From contig NZ_JACADJ010000010.1 in NCBI RefSeq assembly GCF_013389365.1, positions 1 to 64,000 on the forward strand: 64,000 nucleotides of DNA, written 5' to 3'. Below the pieces are notes generated by a model that saw only the letters and a list, made by a program, of their open reading frames with translations, was not told the DNA's origin and ran no database searches. This document shows, piece after piece, positions 53,415-63,203 of the stretch. Made by a program: the position numbers and the translations under genes. Each line of letters starts with the position of its first letter. Positions within the stretch are counted from its first letter, which is position 1. The stretch comes from Desulfobacter latus (GTDB taxonomy: Bacteria > Desulfobacterota > Desulfobacteria > Desulfobacterales > Desulfobacteraceae).

Positions 53415-54630
53415 ATCTTATGGCCTCCACCGGGTTCATTCGTGACGCTTTATATGAGGGGTACAGGGTGGACAAAAAACAAATTAAAAGGGCGGATACC
53501 GCGGTTAAAATAACATCCGAAAATTCAAGTTGAACCGGAAGGGTGGTAAACGGGTATGCCTCGGGCAGCTTGATAAATTCGTATCGTTTAAGGATGTAAC
53601 AGATCACCACCCCGAACGTTGTCCCGAAACCCGTGCCGATGATGCCGATAATCATCCCTTTGATAATAAAAATACGGCGGATCATGGCATTTGTGGCACC
53701 CATTGCTTTTAATACGGCAATATCACGGGTTTTTTCCATAACCATCATGATCAGTGCCGATGCAATATTAAATGCCGCCACAAGAATAATCAGTGTTAAA
53801 ATGACAAACATGGCGGTTTTCTCAAGTTTAAGTGCTGAAAAAAGGCTTTGGTTGATATCCATCCAGTTGCGAAGATAATACGGATACTCAATGAATCCAA
53901 GTTCATTTTGACTTATTTTTTTGACCTTGAATATCTGATCGGTCCATATGCCGAAAGCCGACACTTTGCCTTTGGCCGATACCAATGCCTGGACCTGATC
54001 CAGACGCGCATAGGCCAGGCTGGAATCGTATTCCGACATGCCGGATTTAAAGGTACCGGTGACCACAAACTGCTTCATAGACGGAATATGACCCATGGGG
54101 GAGATAATGCCCGATGCCGACATAAGGATCACCCGGTCGCCTTCCATCACCCCCACGGCATGGGCCAGGGACTGACCGAGAATAATACCGGGTAAGCCTT
54201 TTGTGATCGTTGTTTCGCTCAATGCGTTTTCAAGGTCTTCGGGTGTGTATCCTTTAATCAATGCGGCCTCTTTTTCCGGTTCTATCCCCCGGAGAATGAT
54301 CCCGGAAAAAGCGTTGGTCGTACGTATCATGGCCTGGCCGAATAAGATGGGAGAGACGGCGGTGACCCCCGCGGTCTGTCTGATCTTGTCTTCCATATCC
54401 GGATCAGGGGTAAAGTGGCCGGAATAGTTCATGGCCAGAATATGGGGCTCGAGTCCAAGAATTCGATTCCTGAATTCTGTTTCCGATCCGCTCATAACGG
54501 CAATAACCACCACCAGCGCCATAACGCCGAGAATCACACCAGCCACGGACAACAGGGTGATCAGAGAGATAAATCCCTCCTTGCGTTTGGCCCGCAGGTA
54601 TTTTCCGGCTATGAAAAGTTCTGCTCCCAC
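53407..54630 (-). CDS. lolC: lipoprotein-releasing permease LolC/E
   Basis: A 407-residue permease with TM1 (about 20-45; LITLLSVAGVILGVMALVVV), a long periplasmic domain (MSGSETEFRNRILGLEPHIL onward) and three C-terminal membrane helices ending in NPVEAIRYG, the LolC/E signature. A single such gene probably forms a homodimer with LolD. The start is GTG 54630 with AAAGG six bases upstream. It is 9 bases after lysS. Confidence 0.92.
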   Translation of the reverse strand: MGAELFIAGKYLRAKRKEGFISLITLLSVAGVILGVMALVVVIAVMSGSETEFRNRILGLEPHILAMNYSGHFTPDPDMEDKIRQTAGVTAVSPILFGQAMIRTTNAFSGIILRGIEPEKEAALIKGYTPEDLENALSETTITKGLPGIILGQSLAHAVGVMEGDRVILMSASGIISPMGHIPSMKQFVVTGTFKSGMSEYDSSLAYARLDQVQALVSAKGKVSAFGIWTDQIFKVKKISQNELGFIEYPYYLRNWMDINQSLFSALKLEKTAMFVILTLIILVAAFNIASALIMMVMEKTRDIAVLKAMGATNAMIRRIFIIKGMIIGIIGTGFGTTFGVVICYILKRYEFIKLPEAYPFTTLPVQLEFSDVILTAVSALLICFLSTLYPSYKASRMNPVEAIRYG

Positions 54631-54639
54631 AAAGACCTT

Positions 54640-56118
54640 TTATGCTTTTTTCATATGTGGAAAAAGAATCACCTCGCGTATGGAGGCGGCATCCGTCAGC
54701 AGCATGACAAGACGGTCAATACCGATCCCCTGCCCTGCCGTGGGCGGCATGCCGTATTCCAGGGCCTCGACATACTCCGTATCCATGATATGGGCTTCAT
54801 CATTGCCCTCATCACGCTGGCGCACCTGCATGAGAAAGCGGTTATACTGGTCTTCAGGGTCATTGATTTCGGAAAATCCGTTGGCGATCTCCCTGCCGGC
54901 AATGAATAATTCAAACCGGTCCGTCAGTTCGGCATCGGATTCGCTTTTTCTGGACAGAGGGGAGACTTCCACCGGATATCCGGTAATGAATGTGGGCTGA
55001 ATGAGTTTAGGCTCCACAAACGCATCAAAAAGTTTGGTCAGCACTTTCCCATGCCGGTCTTTTTTGGCGATTTGAATATTTTCCTTTTCAGCGTATGCAA
55101 GTAACGCCTGGGTATCGTTGATCATGGCCGGATCAATCCCCCCGATCTCCGACAGGGAATCTATCATGGAGATGCGTTTCCAGCCCTTTGAAAAATCAAT
55201 GGTCAAGCCCTGGTATTCAACGCTGCCGGCTCCGGTAATCTGGGTGACAATAGTGGAAAACATCTCTTCGGTCAAGTCCATCAGATCTTCATAGGTGGCA
55301 TAGGCCTGATAAAATTCGACCATGGTAAATTCCGGATTATGCCGGGTGGAAACCCCTTCGTTCCTAAAATTCCGGTTGATTTCAAACACTTTTTCAAATC
55401 CGCCGACCACCAGTCGTTTCAGATACAGTTCCGGTGCGATACGCAGGTACAGTTCCATGCCCAGGGCATTGTGCCAGGTTTTAAACGGGGTGGCTTCAGC
55501 ACCGCCGGGCAACGTCTGCATCATGGGGGTTTCCACCTCCATGAATCCGTTTTCATCAAAAAACCGTCTCATGGCAGCCACAATGGCACTTCTTTTTTTA
55601 AAAATCTGCCGGGTATTTTCATTCATGATCAGATCAAGGTACCGTTGGCGGTATCTTTTTTCAGGGTCTTTGATGCCGTGAAATTTTTCAGGCAGCGGCC
55701 TTACAGACTTTGATAAAAGCTTAAAACGTTCGGCAAGCAAGGTCCATTCACCGGTTCTTGTCTGGAACAAAGGGCCTTCAACACCGATGAAATCGCCAAT
55801 ATCCAGTTTTTTAAACAGCGCATATACATCATCTCCCACTTTGTTTTTCTGGATATATGCCTGCATCTGCTCACCATCATCCTGGAATCTGACAAATGAG
55901 GATTTCCCCATTTTATTGACGGCCATCATACGGCCGGCCAGGCAGAATTTGCGCCCGTTTTCGCCCAGGGAACCGACATTCTTTTCTATAATGTCTTTTA
56001 CGTCATGAACCCTGTGATCGGGTTTGAAATCATTGGGATACAGGCTGATGCCTTCGGTTTTTAGCTCGTTTATCTTTTCTTTACGAAGATCAAGTAGTTT
56101 GCTTGTTTTCTTATCCAT
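54640..56118 (-). CDS. lysS: lysyl-tRNA synthetase (class II)
   Basis: A 492-residue class II synthetase. The N-terminal OB-fold covers about 55-150 (VRFQDDGEQMQAYIQ). Motif 1 is near KRSAIVAAMRRFFDENGFME, motif 2 has FEINRNFRNEGVSTRHNPEF, and motif 3 is GIGIDRLVMLLTDAASIREV. It is first in the long envelope operon lysS-lolC-lolD-bamA-skp-lpxD-lpxA-lpxI-lpxB. Confidence 0.96.
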   Translation of the reverse strand: MDKKTSKLLDLRKEKINELKTEGISLYPNDFKPDHRVHDVKDIIEKNVGSLGENGRKFCLAGRMMAVNKMGKSSFVRFQDDGEQMQAYIQKNKVGDDVYALFKKLDIGDFIGVEGPLFQTRTGEWTLLAERFKLLSKSVRPLPEKFHGIKDPEKRYRQRYLDLIMNENTRQIFKKRSAIVAAMRRFFDENGFMEVETPMMQTLPGGAEATPFKTWHNALGMELYLRIAPELYLKRLVVGGFEKVFEINRNFRNEGVSTRHNPEFTMVEFYQAYATYEDLMDLTEEMFSTIVTQITGAGSVEYQGLTIDFSKGWKRISMIDSLSEIGGIDPAMINDTQALLAYAEKENIQIAKKDRHGKVLTKLFDAFVEPKLIQPTFITGYPVEVSPLSRKSESDAELTDRFELFIAGREIANGFSEINDPEDQYNRFLMQVRQRDEGNDEAHIMDTEYVEALEYGMPPTAGQGIGIDRLVMLLTDAASIREVILFPHMKKA

Positions 56119-56230
56119 AAAATAGCTGCTTTCGTTTATATTTTGGCTCCGGATTTATAACTAAAAAAAGGGCTGCTTTGTTTTGATTTAAAACTTTAAG
56201 GCACGGTAAACCCCATGAATAAAACGTGGT

Positions 56231-56259
56231 AAAATAGCGTTTTTGTTTAGCCTTGTCAA
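56231..56259 (-). promoter_or_regulatory. sigma-70 promoter of the lysS envelope operon
   Basis: On the minus strand TTGACA (56254-56259), 17 bases, TATTTT (56231-56236). Transcription would start about 105 bases before the lysS ATG, so there is a leader of about 100 bases with no clear hairpin. Confidence 0.65.
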
Positions 56260-56349
56260 TGACGCTCACCTTTACAAACCTTTGACCTGCACTTATACTA
56301 AGTTTTATATTATAAATAAACAGCCTAATACTGCACAAGGAGCTTTCAG

Positions 56350-57018
56350 GTGAAACAGATTTTAGTACTGGCCTCGACCAATAAAGGCAAAACAAAGGAA
56401 TTACAAGAAAGGCTGCAAGGCTATCCGGTTGATATAAAAAACCTGTCTGATTTCGGCCCCATTCCCGAAATAATAGAGGACGGGGAGACCTTTGACGACA
56501 ATGCATATAAAAAAGCGTCGTTTACGGCCAGAGTTCTGGGATACCCGGCCCTGGCGGATGACTCAGGGCTTTGCGTGGCGGCGCTGGGCGGCGCACCCGG
56601 CGTGTATTCGGCCCGTTACGCCGGAGAAAATGCCACGGACCAGGACAATGTGGATAAACTTCTGGAAGACATGAAAAATGAAGAAAACCGTAAAGCCGCT
56701 TTTGAATGTGTGATCTCCATTGCAGTGCCCACAGGTGCCGCGTTGACCTATGAAGGCCGCTGCGAAGGGGTACTCACCCGGGAACCTGCGGGCGACAACG
56801 GGTTTGGTTATGATCCGTTGTTCTTTTTCCCGGCGTTGGATAAAACCTTTGCCCAGTTATCCATGGCGGAGAAAGCAACGGTCAGCCACAGGGGAAAGGC
56901 ATTGCAGGAGATCACCCAGGAGATGGATAAAATTCTGGACTGGATAGATATTCAAATGTCCCGGATCAACACCCAAACGGGCAGCTGTCTTGCACCCAAA
57001 GGGAAAAATAATGGATAA
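56350..57018 (+). CDS. rdgB: XTP/dITP diphosphatase (RdgB/HAM1)
   Basis: A 222-residue house-cleaning pyrophosphatase removing xanthosine and inosine triphosphates. LVLASTNKGKTKELQERL, PALADDSGLCVAALGGAPG and NGFGYDPLFFFP are the family motifs. The start is GTG 56350 after AAGGAG. The last residues overlap the nitroreductase by eight bases. The C-terminus is about 20 residues longer than usual because of that overlap. Confidence 0.94.
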   Translation: MKQILVLASTNKGKTKELQERLQGYPVDIKNLSDFGPIPEIIEDGETFDDNAYKKASFTARVLGYPALADDSGLCVAALGGAPGVYSARYAGENATDQDNVDKLLEDMKNEENRKAAFECVISIAVPTGAALTYEGRCEGVLTREPAGDNGFGYDPLFFFPALDKTFAQLSMAEKATVSHRGKALQEITQEMDKILDWIDIQMSRINTQTGSCLAPKGKNNG

Positions 57019-57601
57019 ATTCAAAGAATTCAAAGAACTGGTAAAATCCAACCGGTCCTGCAGACGCTTTGACAATACGTTTGCCCTGGATACCCAGACC
57101 TTGACCGAGCTTGTGGAACTGTCCCGGTATACCGCATCCGGGGCCAACAACCAACCGCTGAAATATATTATTTCCAGCAGCCGGGAACAAAATGATCAGA
57201 TTTTTTCATGTCTGACCTGGGCTGCTTATCTCAAAGATTGGAAAGGCCCGGAACCCGGGGAACAGCCCACGGGATACATCGTTATCCTGGGGGACACCAC
57301 TATTGCAAACAATTTCTGGTGCGACCACGGCATTGCCGCCCAAACCCTGCTGCTTGGCGCCCGGGCAAGGGGATTGGCCGGATGTATGTTTGCCGCCATT
57401 AATATTAAAAAATTAAAAGAACTGCTCGGCATCGGTGATCACCTGGCGGTCATGCTGGTGATCGCACTTGGCAAACCCGTGGAAGAAGCCTGCATTGATG
57501 ATGTGGGGGACGACGGGGATATCCGGTACTTCCGGGATGAAAATCAGGTTCACCACGTTCCCAAGCGCAAGCTTGAAGATCTCATTCTCAACGCCTTGTA
57601 A
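57011..57601 (+). CDS. nitroreductase-family flavoprotein
   Basis: A 196-residue FMN-binding nitroreductase-like protein. The N-terminal SNRSCRRFD-NTFAL and SGANNQPLKYIISS, the ARGLAGCMFAAINIKKLKEL loop and VIALGKPVE are typical. Substrate unknown. ATG 57011 lies inside the end of rdgB, with AAAGGGA upstream; the gene is followed after two bases by the radical-SAM protein, so the three form one operon. Confidence 0.86.
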   Translation: MDKFKEFKELVKSNRSCRRFDNTFALDTQTLTELVELSRYTASGANNQPLKYIISSSREQNDQIFSCLTWAAYLKDWKGPEPGEQPTGYIVILGDTTIANNFWCDHGIAAQTLLLGARARGLAGCMFAAINIKKLKELLGIGDHLAVMLVIALGKPVEEACIDDVGDDGDIRYFRDENQVHHVPKRKLEDLILNAL

Positions 57602-57603
57602 CG

Positions 57604-59373
57604 GTGAAGATTCTATTTGTTAATCCATCCTGCCTGGATCCAAGGGTTACGGACCCGGATGCGCTTCAGGTCCCCATCGGGCTTTATTACCTGGCATCCG
57701 GGCTTCTGGACCAGGGTTTAGTATCAGGTATTTTAAATCTTGCACCGGCAGGTCCGGCCAACCCGTCGGCAAAGGGATCGGACGAGAAGGCACTTGACTT
57801 GTTCACCCAATCCATCATGCAGGAACAGCCTGATATCATCGGATTTTCCGTCACCAGCCCCACCCGGATCAATGCCATGGCATGTGCAGACAAGGCCCGG
57901 CAGATCCTGCCCGACATCCTTATTGTCTTTGGAGGACCCGGGGCCACCTTTATGGCGGACTTCCTGTTTGGCGCCTGCCCGGCCCTGGATGTAATTGTCA
58001 AAGGCGAAGGAGAGATCAGCACAACAAAACTGGTCAATGCGGCAAAACGAATAAAAAACCGTTTTGGCACCTTTCACCAGGATCAGTCCATCCAAGCTGA
58101 TCTGGTACAGGACCTTAGCCGAATTCCCGGCATTGTTTACCGCAATGGACCAAACCTTCATGACACAGGCCAAACTGAACTGATAGAGAATCTGGACACC
58201 CTGCCCCACCCGTCCCGGTATTTCACTTACCAGCACCTGGCCATGTCCAGGGGATGTCCCGGGAAATGCACCTTTTGCGGCTCTCCAAAGTTCTGGGGCA
58301 CCGCCCTTGTCCGCCGACACTCGCCCCAATGGCTGTTTGAAGAGATAAAGGCACTTGCCCAAAAAGGGGTAACCCATTTTTTCATCAGTGACGATACCTT
58401 TACCATGGATTGTGATGCGGTCAGGGAATTGTGCGAAAAAATTATCCGGGCAGATCTTGGCATCACCTGGAATGCCATCTCCCGGGTGGATTATATTGAC
58501 GAGCGCATACTGGGCCCCATGCGCCGGGCCGGATGCATCCAGATCAGCTTCGGCATTGAATCCGGGGCTGAGCCCATCAAAAAGATCCTTGGCAAACCTA
58601 TTGACAATGACACCTGCGTGGCCGCCTTTGACAAGGTGCGTGCCGCAGGGATCCTGCCCCGGGCCTATTTTATCTATGGCGCGCCGGGAGAGACGGATGC
58701 CACCATCCAGGACAGCATTGATCTTATGATCCGTTTGGGTCCGCTGAGTACGGTATTTTACATGCTGGTCACCTTCCCCGGTACAGCCCTGTATAACCGG
58801 GCATTACAGAAAGGATGGACCCATGATGGTGTCTGGCAAAAAAACATTGAAGATTTGCCCTGGTGGGAACTGGACCCGGATATGGACTTTCCCCGGGTTA
58901 AGGAATGGGGGGACCAGCTCAGGCAGGCGTTCTTTGACCACCTTGAGGCGTTTGTCAACCGTATTACCTTTTGTCCGGATAACGCATCTGCGCCCTTGCA
59001 TGCTGATTTTTTATCCAGGCTTGCCATGACCTTTTCCCATGGAGAATATGCCCGGGATGAACGGGTTGGAAACGCTGAACAGATAGCAGTGAATCTGTTT
59101 GAAAAGGCGCTGCAGTTTTATCCCTGCCCCAGAGCCTTCCAGGGGCTTGCCATGATTTACCAGAAACAAAAAAATTTTACCAAGGCCATGGCCTTTCTTG
59201 ATAAAGGTCTGTCCCATTTTCCAGAAGACAAGGATCTGTGCGTGTGTATGGGGGTATGCCTGATGAACATCGGTGATTTTCACACCGCGTTAACATATTT
59301 CACCCCGTTTGCCCAAGATCCGGCTTTGAGTCAATACATCAGCATATGCAAACAGAAAACAACGCTATCATAA
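57604..59373 (+). CDS. B12-binding-type radical SAM protein with C-terminal TPRs
   Basis: A 589-residue protein. Residues 1-150 have a cobalamin-binding-type Rossmann fold (ILFVNPSC, IIGFSVTSPTRINAMACADK, DILIVFGGPGATFMADFLF); no clear DxHxxG motif is seen, so B12 binding is uncertain. The radical-SAM CxxxCxxC is Cys218, Cys222, Cys225 in RGCPGKCTFCGSP, with a SPASM-like AdoMet domain (ISDDTFTMDCDAVREL, QISFGIESGAE). The C-terminus (about 490-589) has TPRs (FQGLAMIYQKQKNFTKAMAF). Start is GTG 57604, two bases after the nitroreductase. Reaction and substrate are unknown; methylthiolation or methylation of a macromolecule is typical for the architecture. Confidence 0.86.
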   Translation: MKILFVNPSCLDPRVTDPDALQVPIGLYYLASGLLDQGLVSGILNLAPAGPANPSAKGSDEKALDLFTQSIMQEQPDIIGFSVTSPTRINAMACADKARQILPDILIVFGGPGATFMADFLFGACPALDVIVKGEGEISTTKLVNAAKRIKNRFGTFHQDQSIQADLVQDLSRIPGIVYRNGPNLHDTGQTELIENLDTLPHPSRYFTYQHLAMSRGCPGKCTFCGSPKFWGTALVRRHSPQWLFEEIKALAQKGVTHFFISDDTFTMDCDAVRELCEKIIRADLGITWNAISRVDYIDERILGPMRRAGCIQISFGIESGAEPIKKILGKPIDNDTCVAAFDKVRAAGILPRAYFIYGAPGETDATIQDSIDLMIRLGPLSTVFYMLVTFPGTALYNRALQKGWTHDGVWQKNIEDLPWWELDPDMDFPRVKEWGDQLRQAFFDHLEAFVNRITFCPDNASAPLHADFLSRLAMTFSHGEYARDERVGNAEQIAVNLFEKALQFYPCPRAFQGLAMIYQKQKNFTKAMAFLDKGLSHFPEDKDLCVCMGVCLMNIGDFHTALTYFTPFAQDPALSQYISICKQKTTLS

Positions 59374-59400
59374 ACTTAAACGTTGAGTTTTTTATCTTAC

Positions 59401-59468
59401 CATGAAGAACATGAAGCGCATGAAGAATAAACATAGCTGAAAAATCAATCTTCATGTCCTTTATGTTT
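59401..59468. repeat. ATGAAG-type inverted repeat
   Basis: Tandem CATGAAGAACATGAAGCGCATGAAG on the left faces CTTCATGTCCTTTATG on the right, forming a loose hairpin between the radical-SAM gene and the DUF6178-like gene. It could be a weak terminator or a remnant repeat. Confidence 0.45.
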
Positions 59469-59490
59469 TTAATTTGGAAGCGAGTAATAT

Positions 59491-61263
59491 ATGAACACCG
59501 ATTACCAACTGACCAATAAAACCAGACAAGAACTAAAGTTACAGAAAATGCGCCGGGACATCCTTGTCAGCGAGGGCGCCAAAGCCCTTGATATGATCCT
59601 GGAGTCTCCCTCGCCTGCCACGTTAATTCAGTCTTTTCCGGATCAGGACCTTTATTATTTGATGCATAACGTCGGGGTTCATGATTTTATTCCGGTTCTG
59701 GCCCTGGCTGCGTCCAGCCAGTGGGAGTATATCCTTGATGTGGAGGTCTGGGATGATGACCGCCTGAATCCCCATATGATGACCCAGGTATTTTCCCTTC
59801 TGTTTCAAGCCGATCCCCAACGGCTTCTACGCTGGACCATCAAGGAAAAACCGGACTTTATAGAATATTATCTGTCACAAAAAATGCGTGTTGTGATCCG
59901 GGAGCATGATGAACCACCGCCCGAAGACTTTGATGACTATATCACCCTGGATGATAAATTTTACTTCAGGTTTCCCGACAATCCATCTATTGCAGATAAA
60001 TATTCTGAAGAGGCACTTTTACCCCAGGACGCCTCCCGGGAAGATGGTCTGCCCGATGACGCGCCGGAATTAATCGAACAGATGTTAAAAACCCTTGCCG
60101 CCATGGACCTGTCGGTGCTTCACGGGCTGCTCCTTGAGACCTTAAGCCTTCTGCCTGCCGAAACAGAAGAGGAACAATTCCGGCAAAGAAACACCAGGCT
60201 TGCGGAGAAGGGGTTTTTACCGCCCCATGAGGCTGTTGGTATTTATCAGCCGGTCGCGAAAAAAGATTTAACACCCAGACCCGCAATCATCCGTGATTCA
60301 AATGCACCTCATTCGGATATCCCCATGCCGCCCATGTTTTTTACCCGGTTTTTAATAGGTGACAACCTGTTTGCAAAAGCCTTGGCACAAATTAATGCCC
60401 AAGGGGGAATACCGGGCCTTGACAGCGAGCTTGCCGCCCTGATCAACAAGATCATCAGTGCAGATCGAATCAAAATCCGGAACCGGGAATCCATTGAAAA
60501 GCCTATTGAAAAAACCATGTCAACCTTAAGTCTGGGTCTTGAAGTGCTTATGGACGGGTCCAAGGCCGATGTGGAAGCTGCCGAAAGTCTGATCAAAAAA
60601 TATTTTCTTGAAGATATTTTCAGAACGGGTACCCGGGAAGGTGCAAGACTACAGGCCATGACGCGCAAATGGTATGAGACAAGCTTTATCGCGGCAAAAA
60701 AACTGCCTTTAAATTTTTTAGGTGAAACATACCTTGGCATTATTGGGGGGCTTATGATTCAACGGCCCATGTTTTTTGCCGACTATGCCGACAAGGTCTT
60801 GTACCGCAACTTTGCCGGCCTTTCCGATATCAGGGCCACCCGGCGGCAACTGGATGAAATCATCTGCCTGGATGATTTTCTCGACCGCCTGGATGTGGAC
60901 ATTACCACCTTTACCTTTGGGGTACTCACATACAAAAGTATGATCCTGACCTTATGGGTCCGGGACCGTATGGACCTGAACCGCTCAAAGCCATTGAGCC
61001 TTGCACCCATTGATATTTCTGAATTCAAAGATTTTTTTGCCCAGCTTTTCGGACCGGACGGGACCATCGGCGATGCCCAGGCAAAGGATTTGGGAATATG
61101 GGCAGCCCAGGCATCCGGCATGCATGAGGCCGATCTGCCCACGGCGCTCCAGGGCATTTTGTACAGACTTTTGCGGGAACTGGAGTCGGAATACGGTCAT
61201 ATCCGGATCCAGGATCTGGATCCGCGATTTATGCCTATGTTTCTTCTGGCAGGGCAGACATAA
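59491..61263 (+). CDS. DUF6178-like uncharacterised protein
   Basis: A 590-residue soluble protein. No signal peptide or membrane helices. I recognise the overall look of DUF6178 proteins from Desulfobacterota: the N-terminal LILESPSPATLIQSFPDQDLYYL-like region, LLRWTIKEKPDFIEYYL, an acidic EHDEPPPEDFDDYITLDDKF loop, and the C-terminal LDPRFMPMFLLAGQ. No catalytic motif is evident and function is unknown. Its TAA stop lies in the copy C repeat. Confidence 0.65.
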   Translation: MNTDYQLTNKTRQELKLQKMRRDILVSEGAKALDMILESPSPATLIQSFPDQDLYYLMHNVGVHDFIPVLALAASSQWEYILDVEVWDDDRLNPHMMTQVFSLLFQADPQRLLRWTIKEKPDFIEYYLSQKMRVVIREHDEPPPEDFDDYITLDDKFYFRFPDNPSIADKYSEEALLPQDASREDGLPDDAPELIEQMLKTLAAMDLSVLHGLLLETLSLLPAETEEEQFRQRNTRLAEKGFLPPHEAVGIYQPVAKKDLTPRPAIIRDSNAPHSDIPMPPMFFTRFLIGDNLFAKALAQINAQGGIPGLDSELAALINKIISADRIKIRNRESIEKPIEKTMSTLSLGLEVLMDGSKADVEAAESLIKKYFLEDIFRTGTREGARLQAMTRKWYETSFIAAKKLPLNFLGETYLGIIGGLMIQRPMFFADYADKVLYRNFAGLSDIRATRRQLDEIICLDDFLDRLDVDITTFTFGVLTYKSMILTLWVRDRMDLNRSKPLSLAPIDISEFKDFFAQLFGPDGTIGDAQAKDLGIWAAQASGMHEADLPTALQGILYRLLRELESEYGHIRIQDLDPRFMPMFLLAGQT

Positions 61264-61372
61264 ATAAATTAGCGCCCTTTGGGCGGGCTGTTAGGTAGTG
61301 GGTACTGGGTACTGGGTACTGGGTAGTGGGTAGTGGGTGCTGGGGAATGGAAATTCCTATACTATAAATTTA
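61261..61372 (+). repeat. dispersed heptamer repeat, copy C (7 units)
   Basis: TAAATAAATTA, GCGCCCTTTGGGCGGGC, GCTGTTAGGT, seven heptamers (AGTGGGT, ACTGGGT three times, AGTGGGT twice, GCTGGGG), AATGGAAATTCCTATACT and ATAAATTTA. It carries the stop of the DUF6178-like gene at one end and the stop of the response regulator at the other. Confidence 0.9.
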
Positions 61373-62110
61373 TCCACGGGGTTCAAAAATATAGCCCACA
61401 GACCTGCGGCTTTTAAAATAAACCGGGGACTTGGGTTCAGGTTCAAAATATTTTCTGAATCTGACAATGAAATTATCCACGGTCCGGGTAGAGGTATCCC
61501 TGGCATATCCCCACCCGGCCTTAAGAAGCATTTTCCGGGACAGGGGCCTTCCCTGGTGGGCGATGAAAATCCGCAGCAACGTGATTTCCTGCTCGGTCAG
61601 GACCACTTCACCGGCGGCACACCGGGCCGTGGATGTCACAAAATCAATGTGGTTTCTCCCAAAGGAATACGAGGTCCCTTCAAATAAGGTACAATCTGAT
61701 TTTTTTTCCTCTTTTCCAGGCTGTGCGTACCATTCTTTACGTTTTACAAGCCGCCCCACTCTTAAAAGGAATTCTTCCAGATCAAAAGGTTTAGACAGAT
61801 AATCATCCACCCCGTATTTCAATCCCCGAACTTTATCCCGGGTGTCCCCCCGGGCCGATAAAATCAGCACCGGTATTTTTTCATCCTCCCGGCGGATGGT
61901 CTGAAGAATGGAAAATCCGTCAACCATGGGCAGCATGATATCCAGAACAATAAGATCCGGATGCCAGACTCGCCATTTTTCAAGACCTTCAATGCCGTCG
62001 GCTGCGACTTTGGCCGCATACCCCTGGAGGGTAAGGTTCAGTTTTATCCCTTCGGCAATATGAGATTCATCCTCTATGATCAGAACACGTTTTTTTTCAG
62101 CCGTTTCCAT
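61370..62110 (-). CDS. OmpR/PhoB-family response regulator
   Basis: A 246-residue two-domain regulator. The receiver (1-120) has the acidic pair in IIEDES and phosphoacceptor Asp57 (LIVLDIMLP), then Thr/Lys in ILSARGD and LSKPFDLEE. The winged-helix output domain (about 150-246) has LTEQEITLLRIFIAHQGRPL and RRSVGYIF. ATG 62110 lies 31 bases inside the kinase gene, with AAGAG two bases before it. It would act as a transcription regulator of the cognate kinase's stimulus. Confidence 0.93.
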   Translation of the reverse strand: METAEKKRVLIIEDESHIAEGIKLNLTLQGYAAKVAADGIEGLEKWRVWHPDLIVLDIMLPMVDGFSILQTIRREDEKIPVLILSARGDTRDKVRGLKYGVDDYLSKPFDLEEFLLRVGRLVKRKEWYAQPGKEEKKSDCTLFEGTSYSFGRNHIDFVTSTARCAAGEVVLTEQEITLLRIFIAHQGRPLSRKMLLKAGWGYARDTSTRTVDNFIVRFRKYFEPEPKSPVYFKSRRSVGYIFEPRG

Positions 62111-63096
62111 AACTCTTTATCTCTGACGCCGGCAATACTTGCCCGGGGGATGGTAATGGTGAATTTGGCGCCTTTTCCCTTACCTTCACTGGAAACCGAG
62201 GCACGCCAGCCATGAATGGCGGCAATACTTGATACAAGATACAACCCAAGGCCGGATCCTGTATTTGCCTGGTTACTATTTCTGTCCCCCTGGTAAAATT
62301 TTCGAAAAATCTTTTTTGCATCCTCTTTATCCACACCTATGCCGTTATCAATAAAATCTATGGTCACTTTCTGCAAGTAACTTTTAAACAAAATGGTCAG
62401 ACAAGGTGTGCTGCTTTCATTATAGCGGACGGCATTTGAAAAAATATTGGTCAGCAAAATATCCAATAAAAAGGCATTTATCGGATACTCAAACCTACCC
62501 CCTGACGGATTTTCAATCTTTACATCAAGGTCTCTGAACAAGGACGCATTTTTCCGGCAGAAATTTTTTAAAAGTACCACCAGGCTTTCCCGGGTTACCT
62601 TTGATCCGAAATTTTGGCTTTCTATACGTGCCAGGTTGAGAATCCGGTCTATATTCTCAGTAAGCCGGTCAATATCCTTGAGCATATCCGTACTGTATTT
62701 TTTTACATCCCCAGGATCCATGGGGTGACGAATAAAGGTCTCAAGATAAAGGCGAAGGGAGGTGACAGGCGTTTTCAGTTCATGGGTGAAATTGTAAATA
62801 AAATTGTGCTGGAGCCGGAACAGGTTCACGGTTTTCTGGTAATAGATAAAGGCTAAAAAAATGCCGGCCAGCACCACGAATATCAAAAGGCTCAGGACAA
62901 GTATCGTCATACCTGTTTTGGACGGAAAAATGACCTGGGGCGCAATGTTGAACTTGAGCATCACCACCTCAAGGGCAGAACGGATCTCCATGTAAAGGCT
63001 TACCGTGAGGACCAGAAATGTGGCAAGTGCAAAAATGGAACAGGCAAAAATAAACACCGGATGGAGATACCACCGGGAAGGGTTTAGAATTTGCAT
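62080..63096 (-). CDS. sensor histidine kinase
   Basis: A 338-residue kinase with two membrane helices (about 13-33 and 64-88) and a short periplasmic segment. The HisKA box has phosphoacceptor His105 in YNFTHELKTPVTSLRL; N box is LLTNIFSNAVRYNES; G1 is DNGIGVD; G2 is GSGLGLYL. No HAMP or PAS domain is seen, so signal input is probably membrane or the short periplasmic loop. It overlaps its regulator by 31 bases. Confidence 0.93.
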   Translation of the reverse strand: MQILNPSRWYLHPVFIFACSIFALATFLVLTVSLYMEIRSALEVVMLKFNIAPQVIFPSKTGMTILVLSLLIFVVLAGIFLAFIYYQKTVNLFRLQHNFIYNFTHELKTPVTSLRLYLETFIRHPMDPGDVKKYSTDMLKDIDRLTENIDRILNLARIESQNFGSKVTRESLVVLLKNFCRKNASLFRDLDVKIENPSGGRFEYPINAFLLDILLTNIFSNAVRYNESSTPCLTILFKSYLQKVTIDFIDNGIGVDKEDAKKIFRKFYQGDRNSNQANTGSGLGLYLVSSIAAIHGWRASVSSEGKGKGAKFTITIPRASIAGVRDKELWKRLKKNVF

Positions 63097-63147
63097 GGAT
63101 CAGTATTTTTCATTGTTGACCACTGAGAATAGTTAAAAACAAAAAAA

Positions 63148-63175
63148 GCCCCTGAGTAGGAATCTACTCAGGGGC
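63148..63175 (-). terminator. rho-independent terminator of cspA
   Basis: A perfect 12-base stem, GCCCCTGAGTAG (63148-63159) with CTACTCAGGGGC (63164-63175) around a GAAT loop, followed on the minus strand by a T-run. Confidence 0.93.
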
Positions 63176-63203
63176 TGAAATGTCACAGAGATAAAATGGA
63201 ATA

